A stretch of 64,000 bases of DNA, taken from the NCBI RefSeq assembly GCF_900184225.1, contig NZ_FXWZ01000002.1:643759-707758 (forward strand), given 5' to 3'. How positions within the stretch are numbered: position 1 is the stretch's first letter; each line of letters opens with the position of its first letter. The notes under the pieces are model-generated. The model was given only the letters and a program-made list of their open reading frames with translations. It did no database searches and had not been told where the DNA came from. Positions 51,895-60,619 of this stretch are shown in pieces. A program made the position numbers and the translations under genes. Origin of the DNA: Brevibacterium ihuae. Lineage in GTDB: Bacteria > Actinomycetota > Actinomycetes > Actinomycetales > Brevibacteriaceae.

Positions 51895-53469
51895 TCACAG
51901 GTTGCCCTGCTCCTCGCGGATCTGGTGGAGCTCCGCCTCGTCCTCGGCGCCGAGCTCGTGCAGGGTGCCGGCCTTGCGATCGGCAAGGTACTTCTTCATC
52001 TCGCGCTTGACCACCGGCATGAGCATGTAGAGGCCGAGGATGTTGATGAAGGCACACATGAACAGCGCGGCATCGGCAAAGTTGACGACCTGGCCGAAGG
52101 TCGCGACACAGCCGATGATGATGAACGCCATGAGGATGAGGCGGAACACCAGGTCGGTGGCCTTGCGACGCCCGAACAGGTAGTGCCAGGCCTTCTCGCC
52201 GTAGTACGCCCAGGTGATGAGGGTGGAGAAGGCGAACAGGGTGACGGCGATGGCAAGGAGGATCGGCCACCAGCCGGCGATCGTCGAGAACGCGTCGGAC
52301 ACGAGCGTGACGCCGTCGGGCGAGACGCCCTCCGCCTGGTAGTCCTGCTGCGCCTGGGTGTACGAGGCCTGGTCGGCGATGATGATCGTCAGCGCGGTCA
52401 TCGTACACACGACGACGGTATCGATGAACGGCTCGAGCAGAGCGACGAAGCCCTCCGAGACGGGGCGACGGGTCTTCACCGCGGAGTGGGCGATCGGGGC
52501 CGAGCCGATGCCGGCCTCGTTGGAGAACGCCGCACGCTGGAAGCCGACGATCATGACGCCGATGAAGCCGCCGGCCACGCCCTGCGGGCTGAAGGCGCCG
52601 GAGATGATCTCGCCGAAGGCGGCCGGGATGTGGCCGATGTTGCCGATGAGGACGATGAGGCAGGACACGACGTAGAGGATCGCCATCGCGGGGACGAGCT
52701 TGTCGGTGACCTTGCCGATCGACCGGATGCCGCCGATGATGACGAGGCCGACGAGGACGGCGATGATGATGCCGACGATGAGGCCGGCCCACTGGCCGCC
52801 GAGGATCCCCTCGTCGCCGCCGGTGACGTTCTTGAGCTGGGCGAAGGTCTGGTTGGCCTGGAACATGCCGCCGCCGGCGACGCCGAACAGGAGGATGGCG
52901 ATCGCGAACACGCCGGTGAGGACGGTGGCGACCGGGGTGGAGAACTTCTTGAACGCGACGGGCAGGTACTTGAACGGTCCGCCGTGGACGATGCCGTCGG
53001 AATCGATGGTCCGGTACTTGACGCCGAGGGTGCACTCGACGAACTTCGTCGCCATGCCGAGGAGGCCGGCGAGGATCATCCAGAAGGTCGCGCCGGGGCC
53101 GCCCATGGCGATCGCGGCGCCCACACCGGCGATGTTGCCGAGGCCGACGGTGCCGGACAGCGCCGAGGCGAGGGCCTGGAAGTGGGTGACCTCACCCGGA
53201 TCGTCCTTCGACGAGTACTTGCCGCGGACCACCTCGAGCGCGACGCCGAAGCCGCGGAACTGGATGAAGCCGAAGTAGATCGTGAAGATCAGCGCACCGA
53301 TGATGAGCCAGGCCACCACGATGGGGAAGCTCAACGAACCGATGGTGAGCGGGAAGAAGATGATGTTCGAGAAGGCGGTGACGAACGGGCTGAGGAAGCC
53401 GTCGACCTGCTGCTCGATCGTGGACGTCTCGGCTGCGAGGATGTCAGCCATTGCTAATTGATCACTCAT
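51895..53469 (-). CDS. alanine/glycine:cation symporter (AGCS family)
   Basis: 524 aa, about 11 membrane helices. Family signature FQALASALSGTVGLGNIAGV and GGPGATFWMILAGLLGMATK (substrate and sodium site region), and FSNEAGIGSAPIAHSAVKT. Takes up alanine or glycine with Na+, consistent with the nearby Mrp sodium antiporter in this genome. ATG 53469; an in-frame ATG at 53451 is equally possible since the SD (GGAG) is distant. Acidic, Glu-rich cytoplasmic C-terminus. Confidence 0.92.
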   Translation of the reverse strand: MSDQLAMADILAAETSTIEQQVDGFLSPFVTAFSNIIFFPLTIGSLSFPIVVAWLIIGALIFTIYFGFIQFRGFGVALEVVRGKYSSKDDPGEVTHFQALASALSGTVGLGNIAGVGAAIAMGGPGATFWMILAGLLGMATKFVECTLGVKYRTIDSDGIVHGGPFKYLPVAFKKFSTPVATVLTGVFAIAILLFGVAGGGMFQANQTFAQLKNVTGGDEGILGGQWAGLIVGIIIAVLVGLVIIGGIRSIGKVTDKLVPAMAILYVVSCLIVLIGNIGHIPAAFGEIISGAFSPQGVAGGFIGVMIVGFQRAAFSNEAGIGSAPIAHSAVKTRRPVSEGFVALLEPFIDTVVVCTMTALTIIIADQASYTQAQQDYQAEGVSPDGVTLVSDAFSTIAGWWPILLAIAVTLFAFSTLITWAYYGEKAWHYLFGRRKATDLVFRLILMAFIIIGCVATFGQVVNFADAALFMCAFINILGLYMLMPVVKREMKKYLADRKAGTLHELGAEDEAELHQIREEQGNL

Positions 53470-53612
53470 GGTTCACTAAGCTCCACGAGATTGTGACCTG
53501 AATCAAGTTGGGGCGCGGGGGTGCCGGGTTTGGTTACTCAACTGTTACCTAGCTCACACCACCGGCATCCGCCGCCGGTCCGAGAGCCCTGTATCGGCCC
53601 TGGCGGGAAGTG

Positions 53613-53651
53613 CGACGGGGCGCCTCCTGGAATCAGGAGACGCCCCGTCGC
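53613..53651 (-). terminator. terminator downstream of the RNase E/G gene
   Basis: Long stem with one mismatch: GACGGGGCG, C/A mismatch, CTCCTG, loop GAAT, CAGGAG, CGCCCCGTC. Lies 32 bases past the rne stop at 53683. Confidence 0.8.
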
Positions 53652-53682
53652 ACGGCGGTCGGCCGGCGCTGCGGGCCGGACG

Positions 53683-56600
53683 TCAGTCCTCCATGCCGAT
53701 CATGAGCACGGGCAGCGCGGGCTTCGCCGGCTCCGGCTCGGCCGCCGGCTTCTCCGTCCGCTTCTGCTCAGCCTGCGGCGCGGCAGGCTTCTCCGGCGCC
53801 GCCGGGGCCTCCTGCACACGGGTCGCAGACTCCGCACCGATCATCAGCGGCGCCGGTCCGGTGGGCTCAGCCGGCGTGCGCTTCGGACGCGGGGTCCGCG
53901 TGCGCTTCGCCCGCGGCACTTCGCCCTCGCGGGCGTCGGAGGCGGGTTCTGCGGCCGGCTCCTCGGGTCGGGCGCTCGGCTCCTCGGATGCGGTCGCCGG
54001 TGCCCCGGATTCCGCGCCCGCGTCGGGTGCGGTGGCCGCCGCAGACGAGTCGCTCGCCGTCGTCGGGGTGTCGTCGCCCTGCTCGGACTTCCGGCGTCCG
54101 CGCCTGCCGCCGCGGCGGCTCGACCTCTTCTCCTGACGGCCTCCGGCGTCGGTGCGCTCGTCCGGCTCTGCGGATCCGGCGCCTGACGCCTCGGGCTGCG
54201 CAGCGGGCTCGTCGGCGTCGTCCTTCTTCAGGGTCGCCTTCGCGATCGCGGCGACCGCCGAGCGCGACGCGTCCTGCTTCTCCTCGTCGATCGCCTCGGA
54301 CTCGGACTTCGCGCGCTGGTCCTTCCCGCGCCCGTCCTGATTGCGCGAGTCCTGGCCGCGACGGCGGCGCTGGGACTTCGACTGCGACTGCCCGCGACCC
54401 GACTGGTCGGGCTCCGTCCCGGGCAGCAGGAGGCCGCGCCCGGACAGGTCCTCCCCGGCCTGGGCGAGCGATTCTGCCAGGCCGGTGCCGATCCGCTTCC
54501 GGGTCATCTGGACGAGGCCGAGCGAGGTGACCTCGGCGACCTGGTGCTTGGTCCGGTCGCGGCCCAGGCATTCGACGAGGCGCCGCACGACGAGGTCGCG
54601 GTTCGATTCGAGGACCATGTCGATGAAGTCGACGACGATGATCCCGCCGATGTCGCGCAGACGCAGCTGCCGGATGACCTCCTCGGCCGCCTCGAGGTTG
54701 TTCTTCGTCACCGTCTCCTCGAGGTTGCCTCCGGAGCCGGTGAACTTGCCGGTGTTGACGTCGATGACGGTCATCGCCTCGGTGCGGTCGATGACGAGCG
54801 AACCGCCGGAGGGCAGGTTGACCTTGCGCTCGAGCGCCTTGTCGATCTGTTCGGCGACCCGGTAGTGCTCGAAGATGTCGCCCTCGGCGTCGTAGCGGCT
54901 CACCCGGTCGACGAGGTCGGGCGCGACGGCCTCGACGTACTCGCTGATGGTGTCCCAGGCCGCATCGCCGTCGACGACGAGGGCGGTGAAGTCCTCGTTG
55001 AACACGTCGCGGATGATCCGCACGGTCATGTCCGGCTCGCTGTAGAGGAGCTGCGGCGCCTGCACCTTCGTCGACTTCGACTTCTTCTCGATCGACTCCC
55101 AGCGCTTCGACAGGCGCTCGACGTCGCGGCCGAGCTCGGTCTCCGAGGCGCCCTCGGCTGCGGTGCGCACGATGACGCCCGAGGACTCGGGGACGAGCTC
55201 CTTGAGCGCCTTCTTGAGGCGCTGGCGCTCGGTGTCGGGCAGCTTGCGCGAGATGCCGGTCATCGAGTTGCCGGGCACGTAGACGAGGAAGCGACCGGGC
55301 AGCGAGACCTGGCTCGTCAGCCGGGCGCCCTTGTGCCCGATCGGATCCTTGGTCACCTGCACGAGCACCGAGTCGCCGGGGTTGAGCGCGACCTCGATGC
55401 GGCGCGGCTTGCCCTCCATGCCGAGGACGTCCCAGTTGACCTCACCGGCGTAGAGCACCGCGTTGCGGCCCTTGCCGATGTCGACGAAGGCCGCCTCCAT
55501 GCTCGGCAGCACGTTCTGCACCTTGCCGAGGTAGACGTTGCCGATGATCGAGGCCTGGGCCCGGTCCTCGCTGAGGTAGTGCTCGACGGCGATGCCGTCC
55601 TCGAGCACGACGAGCTGGGTGCGGCCGGCGTTCTCGCGGACGAGCATGGTGCGCTCGACGGATTCGCGCCGGGCGAGGAACTCCGCCTCGGTGATGACCG
55701 GTCGGCGGCGGCCGGCCTCGCGTCCCTCGCGACGGCGCTGGCGCTTCGCCTCGAGGCGGGTCGAGCCCTTGACTCCGGTCACCTGGCTGTCGTCGGTCCC
55801 ACCCGTTCCGCCGGACTTCCGGCTCCGGGTGCGACGACGACGGCGGCTGCCGGAATCGTCGTCGGAGTCGTCGCCGTCCGAGCCCTCGGCGTCCCGATCC
55901 TGCCGACCGCCCTGATCCCGACCTCCGTCGGACTGCTGGGACTCCCCGCCGGAGCCGCGCTGGGAGCGCCGGCGCGAGCGGCGCGATCCGCCGCTGCGGT
56001 CGCTCGAATCGTCGGAGCCGTTCTCGGAATCGTCGTCGGAGTCGTCATCCGAGGCATCGTCGGAGCTCTGGTCGCGGCTGCGCGAGCGGCGTCCGCGGCC
56101 TCCCCGGCGGCGGCGCCGGCGCTGTCCGTCGTCATCGGAGTCGTCGTCATCGGAGTCATCGGAATCGTCCGAGTCCTCGACGTCGTCGGAGTCATCGCGG
56201 TCGGACCCGGAGGAGCGGCGTCCCGAGCCGCGGCGGCTGCGGCCGCGGGACCGGGAGCGGCGATCGTCCTCATCGTCATCGTCGTCGGTGTCGTCGCCGT
56301 CCTGGTCGTCGACGTCCTCGGTGTCCTCGTCGTCCTCGTCCCATTCGGGGTCGACCTGCTGGCCGAGCTCGGGCTGCGGCGCCTGGAAGAGGAGTCCGCC
56401 GCCGGTCGGGATCGGCGCGGGCTCGAAGGTCACCGGCTCGTCCGCGGCGGAGAAGACCTGGTTGAAGGAGAAGGGGTTGCGAGGATCGACCCGCGGCGCT
56501 TCTCCGGACCCGCCGGCGCCGGCGGTCCGGGATCCGTCGTCGGCCCGGTCGTCCTGTGACCCGGCGGATGCGCTCACCGCGGACTCGAAGACGAGTCCGC

Positions 56601-56865
56601 GATTCGCCACCGCCGAGCGCGCCGAGCGCGGAGCGGCTTCGGCGGCCGGGGTGTCGCTCCGCTGCTGACCGGGCGCCTCCGCGCGTGACGGCGCGGCGGG
56701 CTCGCGGAGGGAGCCGGCGGCTTCGGCGATCGAGTCGAGCCGGGCGCGGGTGCTGTCGTCGACCGTGCTGGAGTCGGACCGCGTGTTGCGCGCGGCGCGG
56801 AGATTCTCGAGATCGGCGAGGATCCCGGCGGTGGGATCCTGCTGTTCGTCGGGGGTGTTCGTCAT
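53683..56865 (-). CDS. rne: ribonuclease E/G family protein with long disordered arms, zinc-link cysteines missing
   Basis: 1060 aa. Residues about 1-400 are disordered with acidic runs (DEWDEDDEDTEDVDDQ) and Arg/Ser stretches. Catalytic part (about 400-830): S1 domain SIIGNVYLGKVQNVLPSMEA, RNase H/5' sensor regions, and DNase I-like core with metal Asp residues in MTVIDVNTGKFTG (about 702) and IIVVDFIDM (about 745). The usual CPxC zinc link before GRG is replaced: GTGLAESLAQAGEDLSGRG has no Cys. C-terminal 230 residues are basic/acidic low complexity ([16 protein letters not shown]), probably RNA and protein binding. Central enzyme of mRNA decay and rRNA processing. Confidence 0.92.
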   Translation of the reverse strand: MTNTPDEQQDPTAGILADLENLRAARNTRSDSSTVDDSTRARLDSIAEAAGSLREPAAPSRAEAPGQQRSDTPAAEAAPRSARSAVANRGLVFESAVSASAGSQDDRADDGSRTAGAGGSGEAPRVDPRNPFSFNQVFSAADEPVTFEPAPIPTGGGLLFQAPQPELGQQVDPEWDEDDEDTEDVDDQDGDDTDDDDDEDDRRSRSRGRSRRGSGRRSSGSDRDDSDDVEDSDDSDDSDDDDSDDDGQRRRRRRGGRGRRSRSRDQSSDDASDDDSDDDSENGSDDSSDRSGGSRRSRRRSQRGSGGESQQSDGGRDQGGRQDRDAEGSDGDDSDDDSGSRRRRRTRSRKSGGTGGTDDSQVTGVKGSTRLEAKRQRRREGREAGRRRPVITEAEFLARRESVERTMLVRENAGRTQLVVLEDGIAVEHYLSEDRAQASIIGNVYLGKVQNVLPSMEAAFVDIGKGRNAVLYAGEVNWDVLGMEGKPRRIEVALNPGDSVLVQVTKDPIGHKGARLTSQVSLPGRFLVYVPGNSMTGISRKLPDTERQRLKKALKELVPESSGVIVRTAAEGASETELGRDVERLSKRWESIEKKSKSTKVQAPQLLYSEPDMTVRIIRDVFNEDFTALVVDGDAAWDTISEYVEAVAPDLVDRVSRYDAEGDIFEHYRVAEQIDKALERKVNLPSGGSLVIDRTEAMTVIDVNTGKFTGSGGNLEETVTKNNLEAAEEVIRQLRLRDIGGIIVVDFIDMVLESNRDLVVRRLVECLGRDRTKHQVAEVTSLGLVQMTRKRIGTGLAESLAQAGEDLSGRGLLLPGTEPDQSGRGQSQSKSQRRRRGQDSRNQDGRGKDQRAKSESEAIDEEKQDASRSAVAAIAKATLKKDDADEPAAQPEASGAGSAEPDERTDAGGRQEKRSSRRGGRRGRRKSEQGDDTPTTASDSSAAATAPDAGAESGAPATASEEPSARPEEPAAEPASDAREGEVPRAKRTRTPRPKRTPAEPTGPAPLMIGAESATRVQEAPAAPEKPAAPQAEQKRTEKPAAEPEPAKPALPVLMIGMED

Positions 56866-57225
56866 GGCTGGTAGAGCTCCTTGTACCGAGCTGCGGACGC
56901 CACACCGATTCGCCTGCGCTGCGGTTGGACCGGTGTCCGGGTTCGCACCCGGACCGAAAACCTGGGGTGTGCACGGGCGGCTCGCGCGATTCGTACCGGC
57001 GCGGTGGCCTGTGTCCGTGCCGCTTCGTCTTGTGACCTGCCGGAGTCGGGGTTCGGCTCGGTGGAAGCGGGAGACCTGCCCGGTGTGGTGGGCGGGTCGC
57101 CGGAACCATTATGTCACAGCGCGCCTGTCAGACCCCTGAGGAGCGTCTCCCCCGGGCGGGCCGGACGGCGCCGCCGCGCCCTCCCGGGTTTGTGCGCCTG
57201 CCCGGAGCGGGTGCATCCTTTTCGG
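56866..57225. other. 360-bp divergent control region between rne and VKOR
   Basis: No supported gene. A minus-strand CATAAT (57110-57105) is a possible -10 for rne, which would leave a leader of about 235 nt; RNase E genes elsewhere are autoregulated through long leaders, but no homologous structure is evident here. Short G/C-rich repeats only. Confidence 0.4.
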
Positions 57226-57912
57226 GTGAGCACACGACTGACGCACACCGACGAGTCCGAGCACCACGACGGCTTCGACCCCGAGCTCCACGGCTCTGCC
57301 GTCCGGCCTCGCGGGCCGTGGTTCATGCGCGAGAGGCCCCTCGGGATCTTCCTCGTCGTCACCTCCGTCATCGGCTTCCTCGCCTCGTTCGAGCTCTCCG
57401 TCGACAAGGTCGAACTCCTCGAGAACCCGTCGGCGCGGCTGTCGTGCGACTTCAACCCGTTCTTCTCGTGCGGCAGCGTCATGGCGTTCGAGCAGTCGCA
57501 GATCTTCGGCTTCCCCAATCAGTTCCTCGGGATCGCCGCCTTCATCTTCCCGCTCCTCCTCGGCGTCCTCCTCATCACCCGCACGCCGATCCCCGGCTGG
57601 GTCATGGTCGGTCTGAACATCGGCCTGCTCGCGGGCACGGTGCTCGTGATGTACCTGTACTACTCGTCGATCTTCGTCATCGGGATCGGCTGCCCCTGGT
57701 GCATCGTCGTGTGGACGGTGACGATCCCGATGTTCTGCGTCGTCACCGGATACAACGTGCTCGCGGGGAACCTCGGCCGCGGACTGCGCGACAACGGATT
57801 CGTCGCCGCCTTCGCCGGCACCGCGCTCCTCATCGCGATCCTGTGGATGCTCCTCATCTATGCCTCGATCGTGTTCCGCTTCTGGGTGTACTTCGGCTCG
57901 CTCATCGGCTGA
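57226..57912 (+). CDS. vitamin K epoxide reductase family protein
   Basis: 228 aa integral membrane thiol oxidoreductase that reoxidises DsbA-like partners using menaquinone. Helices: GIFLVVTSVIGFLASFELSV, FLGIAAFIFPLLLGVLLI, VMVGLNIGLLAGTVLVMYL, VVWTVTIPMFCVVTGYNVL and AFAGTALLIAILWMLLIYAS. Loop cysteines in LSCDFNPFFSCGSVM and the catalytic CPWC pair in GIGCPWCIVVW. GTG 57226 starts MSTRLTHTDESEHHDG with an acidic N-terminus. No DsbA gene in the window. Confidence 0.9.
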   Translation: MSTRLTHTDESEHHDGFDPELHGSAVRPRGPWFMRERPLGIFLVVTSVIGFLASFELSVDKVELLENPSARLSCDFNPFFSCGSVMAFEQSQIFGFPNQFLGIAAFIFPLLLGVLLITRTPIPGWVMVGLNIGLLAGTVLVMYLYYSSIFVIGIGCPWCIVVWTVTIPMFCVVTGYNVLAGNLGRGLRDNGFVAAFAGTALLIAILWMLLIYASIVFRFWVYFGSLIG

Positions 57913-58001
57913 GCCCACCCCGCACGGCCCAGTTCCCTCCGCTCGCACCTCCGTGCACCCACCGTCGCCGACTGTGCGGGCCCTCCACCCCATAGACGTC
58001 G

Positions 58002-58061
58002 ACTGCGCGGTATCTCCCGATCTGCGCGCAATGGCGCGCAGATCGGGAGATACCGCGCAGT
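58002..58061. repeat. perfect palindrome with 28-bp arms between convergent genes
   Basis: Arms at 58002-58029 and 58034-58061 are exact reverse complements around AATG. Left arm starts ACTGCGCGGTATCTCCCG and ends CTGCGCGC. It lies between the ends of the VKOR (+) and ndk (-) genes and may terminate both, but it is far longer and more exact than the other terminators here, suggesting a mobile or REP-like palindrome. Confidence 0.85.
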
Positions 58062-58106
58062 TCAGTGGTGGAGGTCGCGGGGAACCGCAGTCCCTCGCTG
58101 AGGCGC

Positions 58107-58526
58107 TCAGGCCTCGGGGAACCAGATCGCGATCTCGCGAGCGGCGGACTCCTCGGAGTCGGAGCCGTGGACGAGGTTCTTCTGGACATTCAGGCCCCAG
58201 TCGCGGCCGAGGTCGCCGCGGATCGTCCCGGGCGCTGCCGTCGTCGGATCGGTCTGCCCGGCGAGCGAGCGGAATCCCTGGATCACGCCGTGGCCGGTCG
58301 CCACGAGCGCGACGAGCGGACCGGCGGCCATGAACTCGACGAGCGGCGGGTAGAACGGCTTGCCCTCGTGCTCAGCGTAGTGGGCCGCGAGCTGGTCGCC
58401 GGTCGCCTGGACGAGCTCGAGGCGCTCGATGCCGTAGCCCTTCGCCTCGATCCGGGCGACGATCGCGCCGATGAGGCCGCGCTCGACTCCATCGGGTTTG
58501 ATGAGCACCAGAGTGCGTTCGGTCAC
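58107..58526 (-). CDS. ndk: nucleoside diphosphate kinase
   Basis: 139 aa. [40 protein letters not shown], and the phosphorylated His in [25 protein letters not shown]-like segment is [20 protein letters not shown] (usually GxTxPxxAxPGTIRGD). Normal length. Balances NTP pools. Confidence 0.95.
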   Translation of the reverse strand: MTERTLVLIKPDGVERGLIGAIVARIEAKGYGIERLELVQATGDQLAAHYAEHEGKPFYPPLVEFMAAGPLVALVATGHGVIQGFRSLAGQTDPTTAAPGTIRGDLGRDWGLNVQKNLVHGSDSEESAAREIAIWFPEA

Positions 58527-58688
58527 GGGTGTTCTCCTTCAGAGATCTCGGTCGGCGAACGCCGAGGGGTTCGCGCGCAGGGGCCGCGAACAGTCTAGTT
58601 CATCGACGGGTGCGCACCCCACGGCCGGAGCCTGCGCTCCGCGCCCGGGAGGCCCCGGCGCTGCGTCCGGGTGAGGCCGCCCCGGGAC

Positions 58689-59123
58689 TCAGCGGCCCCA
58701 GGCGGTGAGTTCGCGATCCATCCGGCGGCCCCAGTAGACCGCCGCTCCCCACAGCACGGCGAACACCGCGCCGACGAAGAACATCGAGGGCATGACGAAG
58801 CCGCTGAGGAGGATGAGCACCTGGGCGATCCAGCCGAGCGCGATGCCCGGGCGCGCCTGGCCGCGGTACCGCGGGAGCAGGGCCGCCGCGAGGATGCACA
58901 GCGCCGCGATCGCAGTCGCGCCGCCGATCACCCAGCCGAAGGGCACGGGGCGCAGCCCGAAGCCGACGAGCGCCGCGAAGTAGACGACGAGGACCTCGCT
59001 CACGAGGATCGTCGCGCACATGAGCGGGATCTTCGACTTCTTCCGGCCGCCGGCCTCCGGAGTCCCGGCGGTCCCGCTCTCCGCGCGCCGGTCCCCGGCC
59101 GAGTGGCGATTCACATCGGTCAT
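58689..59123 (-). CDS. DUF4233 membrane protein
   Basis: 144 aa; four helices (MCATILVSEVLVVYFAALVG; WVIGGATAIAALCILAAALL; IALGWIAQVLILLSGFVMPS; FFVGAVFAVLWGAAVYWG) after a charged N-terminus. The gene follows folC in most Actinobacteria; here its ATG shares one base with the folC stop (TGATG). Function unknown. Confidence 0.87.
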   Translation of the reverse strand: MTDVNRHSAGDRRAESGTAGTPEAGGRKKSKIPLMCATILVSEVLVVYFAALVGFGLRPVPFGWVIGGATAIAALCILAAALLPRYRGQARPGIALGWIAQVLILLSGFVMPSMFFVGAVFAVLWGAAVYWGRRMDRELTAWGR

Positions 59124-60619
59124 CAGGCGTCCTTCCGGCCGAGCAGCGTGCGCGCCTCGGCCACCGTGGCGAGCGAACCGGTGACGACGATCCCGATGCC
59201 GGGTTCGCCGTCGGCGAGCGCGAGGTCGATCGCCTGCATGAGCGCGGCGTTGAGGTCCTCCGCGCGCAGCACGTCGTCGGGATCCCACCACTCGGCGGCG
59301 GCTGCGGCGAGTTCGTCGACCGGCATGGCGCGCGGCGACACCGCCTCGGTGACGACGACGCGGTCGGCGAAGCGGTGGACGTGCTCGAGGACGCCGTGGG
59401 GATCCTTGTCCCCGAACATCGCGAGCACGCCGACGACCTCGCGGAAGTCGAACGCCTCGGCGATGGTGTCGGCGAGCACCCGGGCACCCGCCGGATTGTG
59501 GGCGCCGTCGACGAGGATCGTCGGCTCGCTCCGCAGGATCTCGGCCCGCCCGGGCGAGTCGACCTGGGAGAACCCCTGTGCGACGGTCTCCGCATCGAGC
59601 GGCTTCTCCCCGTCTGACAGGAACTGCTCGCAGATCGCGAGCGCGAGGGCGGCGTTGTGGACCTGGTGCGCCCCATGGAGGGGCAGGAAGAGGTCCGGGT
59701 AGGAGCCGACGGCCCCGCGGGCGGTGAGGAGCTGGCCGTCGACGGCCTTCTCCCGCGCAACCACCGCGAAGTCCCGGTCCTCCCAGACGGCGCGCACGCC
59801 GCGGGCGGCGATCTGCGCGGCGAGCGCGCGCTCGGCCTCGGGCTCCTGCACGGCGACCACGGCGACGGGATCCGGAGCGGGGCTCGGGTCGACCGTGCGG
59901 TCGAGGATTCCCGCCTTCGTGGTCGCGATGGCGGTGAGGTCGGGCCCGAGGTGGGCCATGTGATCGAAGCCGACCGGGCTGAAGCCGCACACCTGGGCGT
60001 CGGCGACGTTGGTCGAGTCCCATTCGCCGCCCATGCCGACCTCGAGCACCATGACATCGACCGGCGCGTCGGCGAACACCGCGAACGCGAGCACGGTGAG
60101 CGCCTCGAAGAAGGTCAGGCGCGCTCGGCCGACGGCGTCGAGCTCGGCGTCGACGACGGCGAGCACCGGGGCGATCTCGTCGTGGATCCGGACGAAGACC
60201 GGTTCGGCGACCTCGGCGGAGTCCACGGAGATGCGCTCGGTCACGCGGTGGAGGTGCGGGCTGGTGAACCGGCCCACCCGCAGTCCGTGGGCGGTGAGGA
60301 GCGCATCGACCATGCGGGCGGTCGAGGTCTTGCCGTTGGTCCCGGTGATGGTGATGACCGGGGCCGCGGTGTGGATGTCGCCGAGCAGCTCGCAGGCCCG
60401 CCGGGTGGCATCGAGCCGCGGTTCGACCATCGTCTCGCCGGCCCGTGCGAGGAGCGCGGCGTAGACGCGGGCGAGCTCGGAGGTGCCGCGCGGCGCGTCC
60501 GGCAGCGGCCCGGGATCGCCGTCCCCGGCGACCGCCTCGAGCGCGGCCGCGTCCGGGTCGTCGGGGACGAGCGGCGTCAGCGGGGCGTCCGCGTCCGGAG
60601 CGGGAGTGTCCTCGGTCAT
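59123..60619 (-). CDS. folC: folylpolyglutamate synthase / dihydrofolate synthase
   Basis: 498 aa Mur-ligase-fold enzyme. ATP loop [47 protein letters not shown], and C-terminal [16 protein letters not shown]. An acidic Pro/Asp-rich N-terminal extension of about 45 residues precedes the core. ATG 60619 overlaps the ileS stop (ATGA). Adds glutamate to folates; in bacteria usually also makes dihydrofolate. Confidence 0.93.
   Translation of the reverse strand: MTEDTPAPDADAPLTPLVPDDPDAAALEAVAGDGDPGPLPDAPRGTSELARVYAALLARAGETMVEPRLDATRRACELLGDIHTAAPVITITGTNGKTSTARMVDALLTAHGLRVGRFTSPHLHRVTERISVDSAEVAEPVFVRIHDEIAPVLAVVDAELDAVGRARLTFFEALTVLAFAVFADAPVDVMVLEVGMGGEWDSTNVADAQVCGFSPVGFDHMAHLGPDLTAIATTKAGILDRTVDPSPAPDPVAVVAVQEPEAERALAAQIAARGVRAVWEDRDFAVVAREKAVDGQLLTARGAVGSYPDLFLPLHGAHQVHNAALALAICEQFLSDGEKPLDAETVAQGFSQVDSPGRAEILRSEPTILVDGAHNPAGARVLADTIAEAFDFREVVGVLAMFGDKDPHGVLEHVHRFADRVVVTEAVSPRAMPVDELAAAAAEWWDPDDVLRAEDLNAALMQAIDLALADGEPGIGIVVTGSLATVAEARTLLGRKDA

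Noticed and set aside
54544..56559. Plus-strand open frame of 671 codons opposite the RNase E/G gene, with hydrophobic stretches
   Set aside because: The hydrophobic VVGVV-type stretches arise from antisense reading of Asp/Ser-rich codons; no start signal or family.
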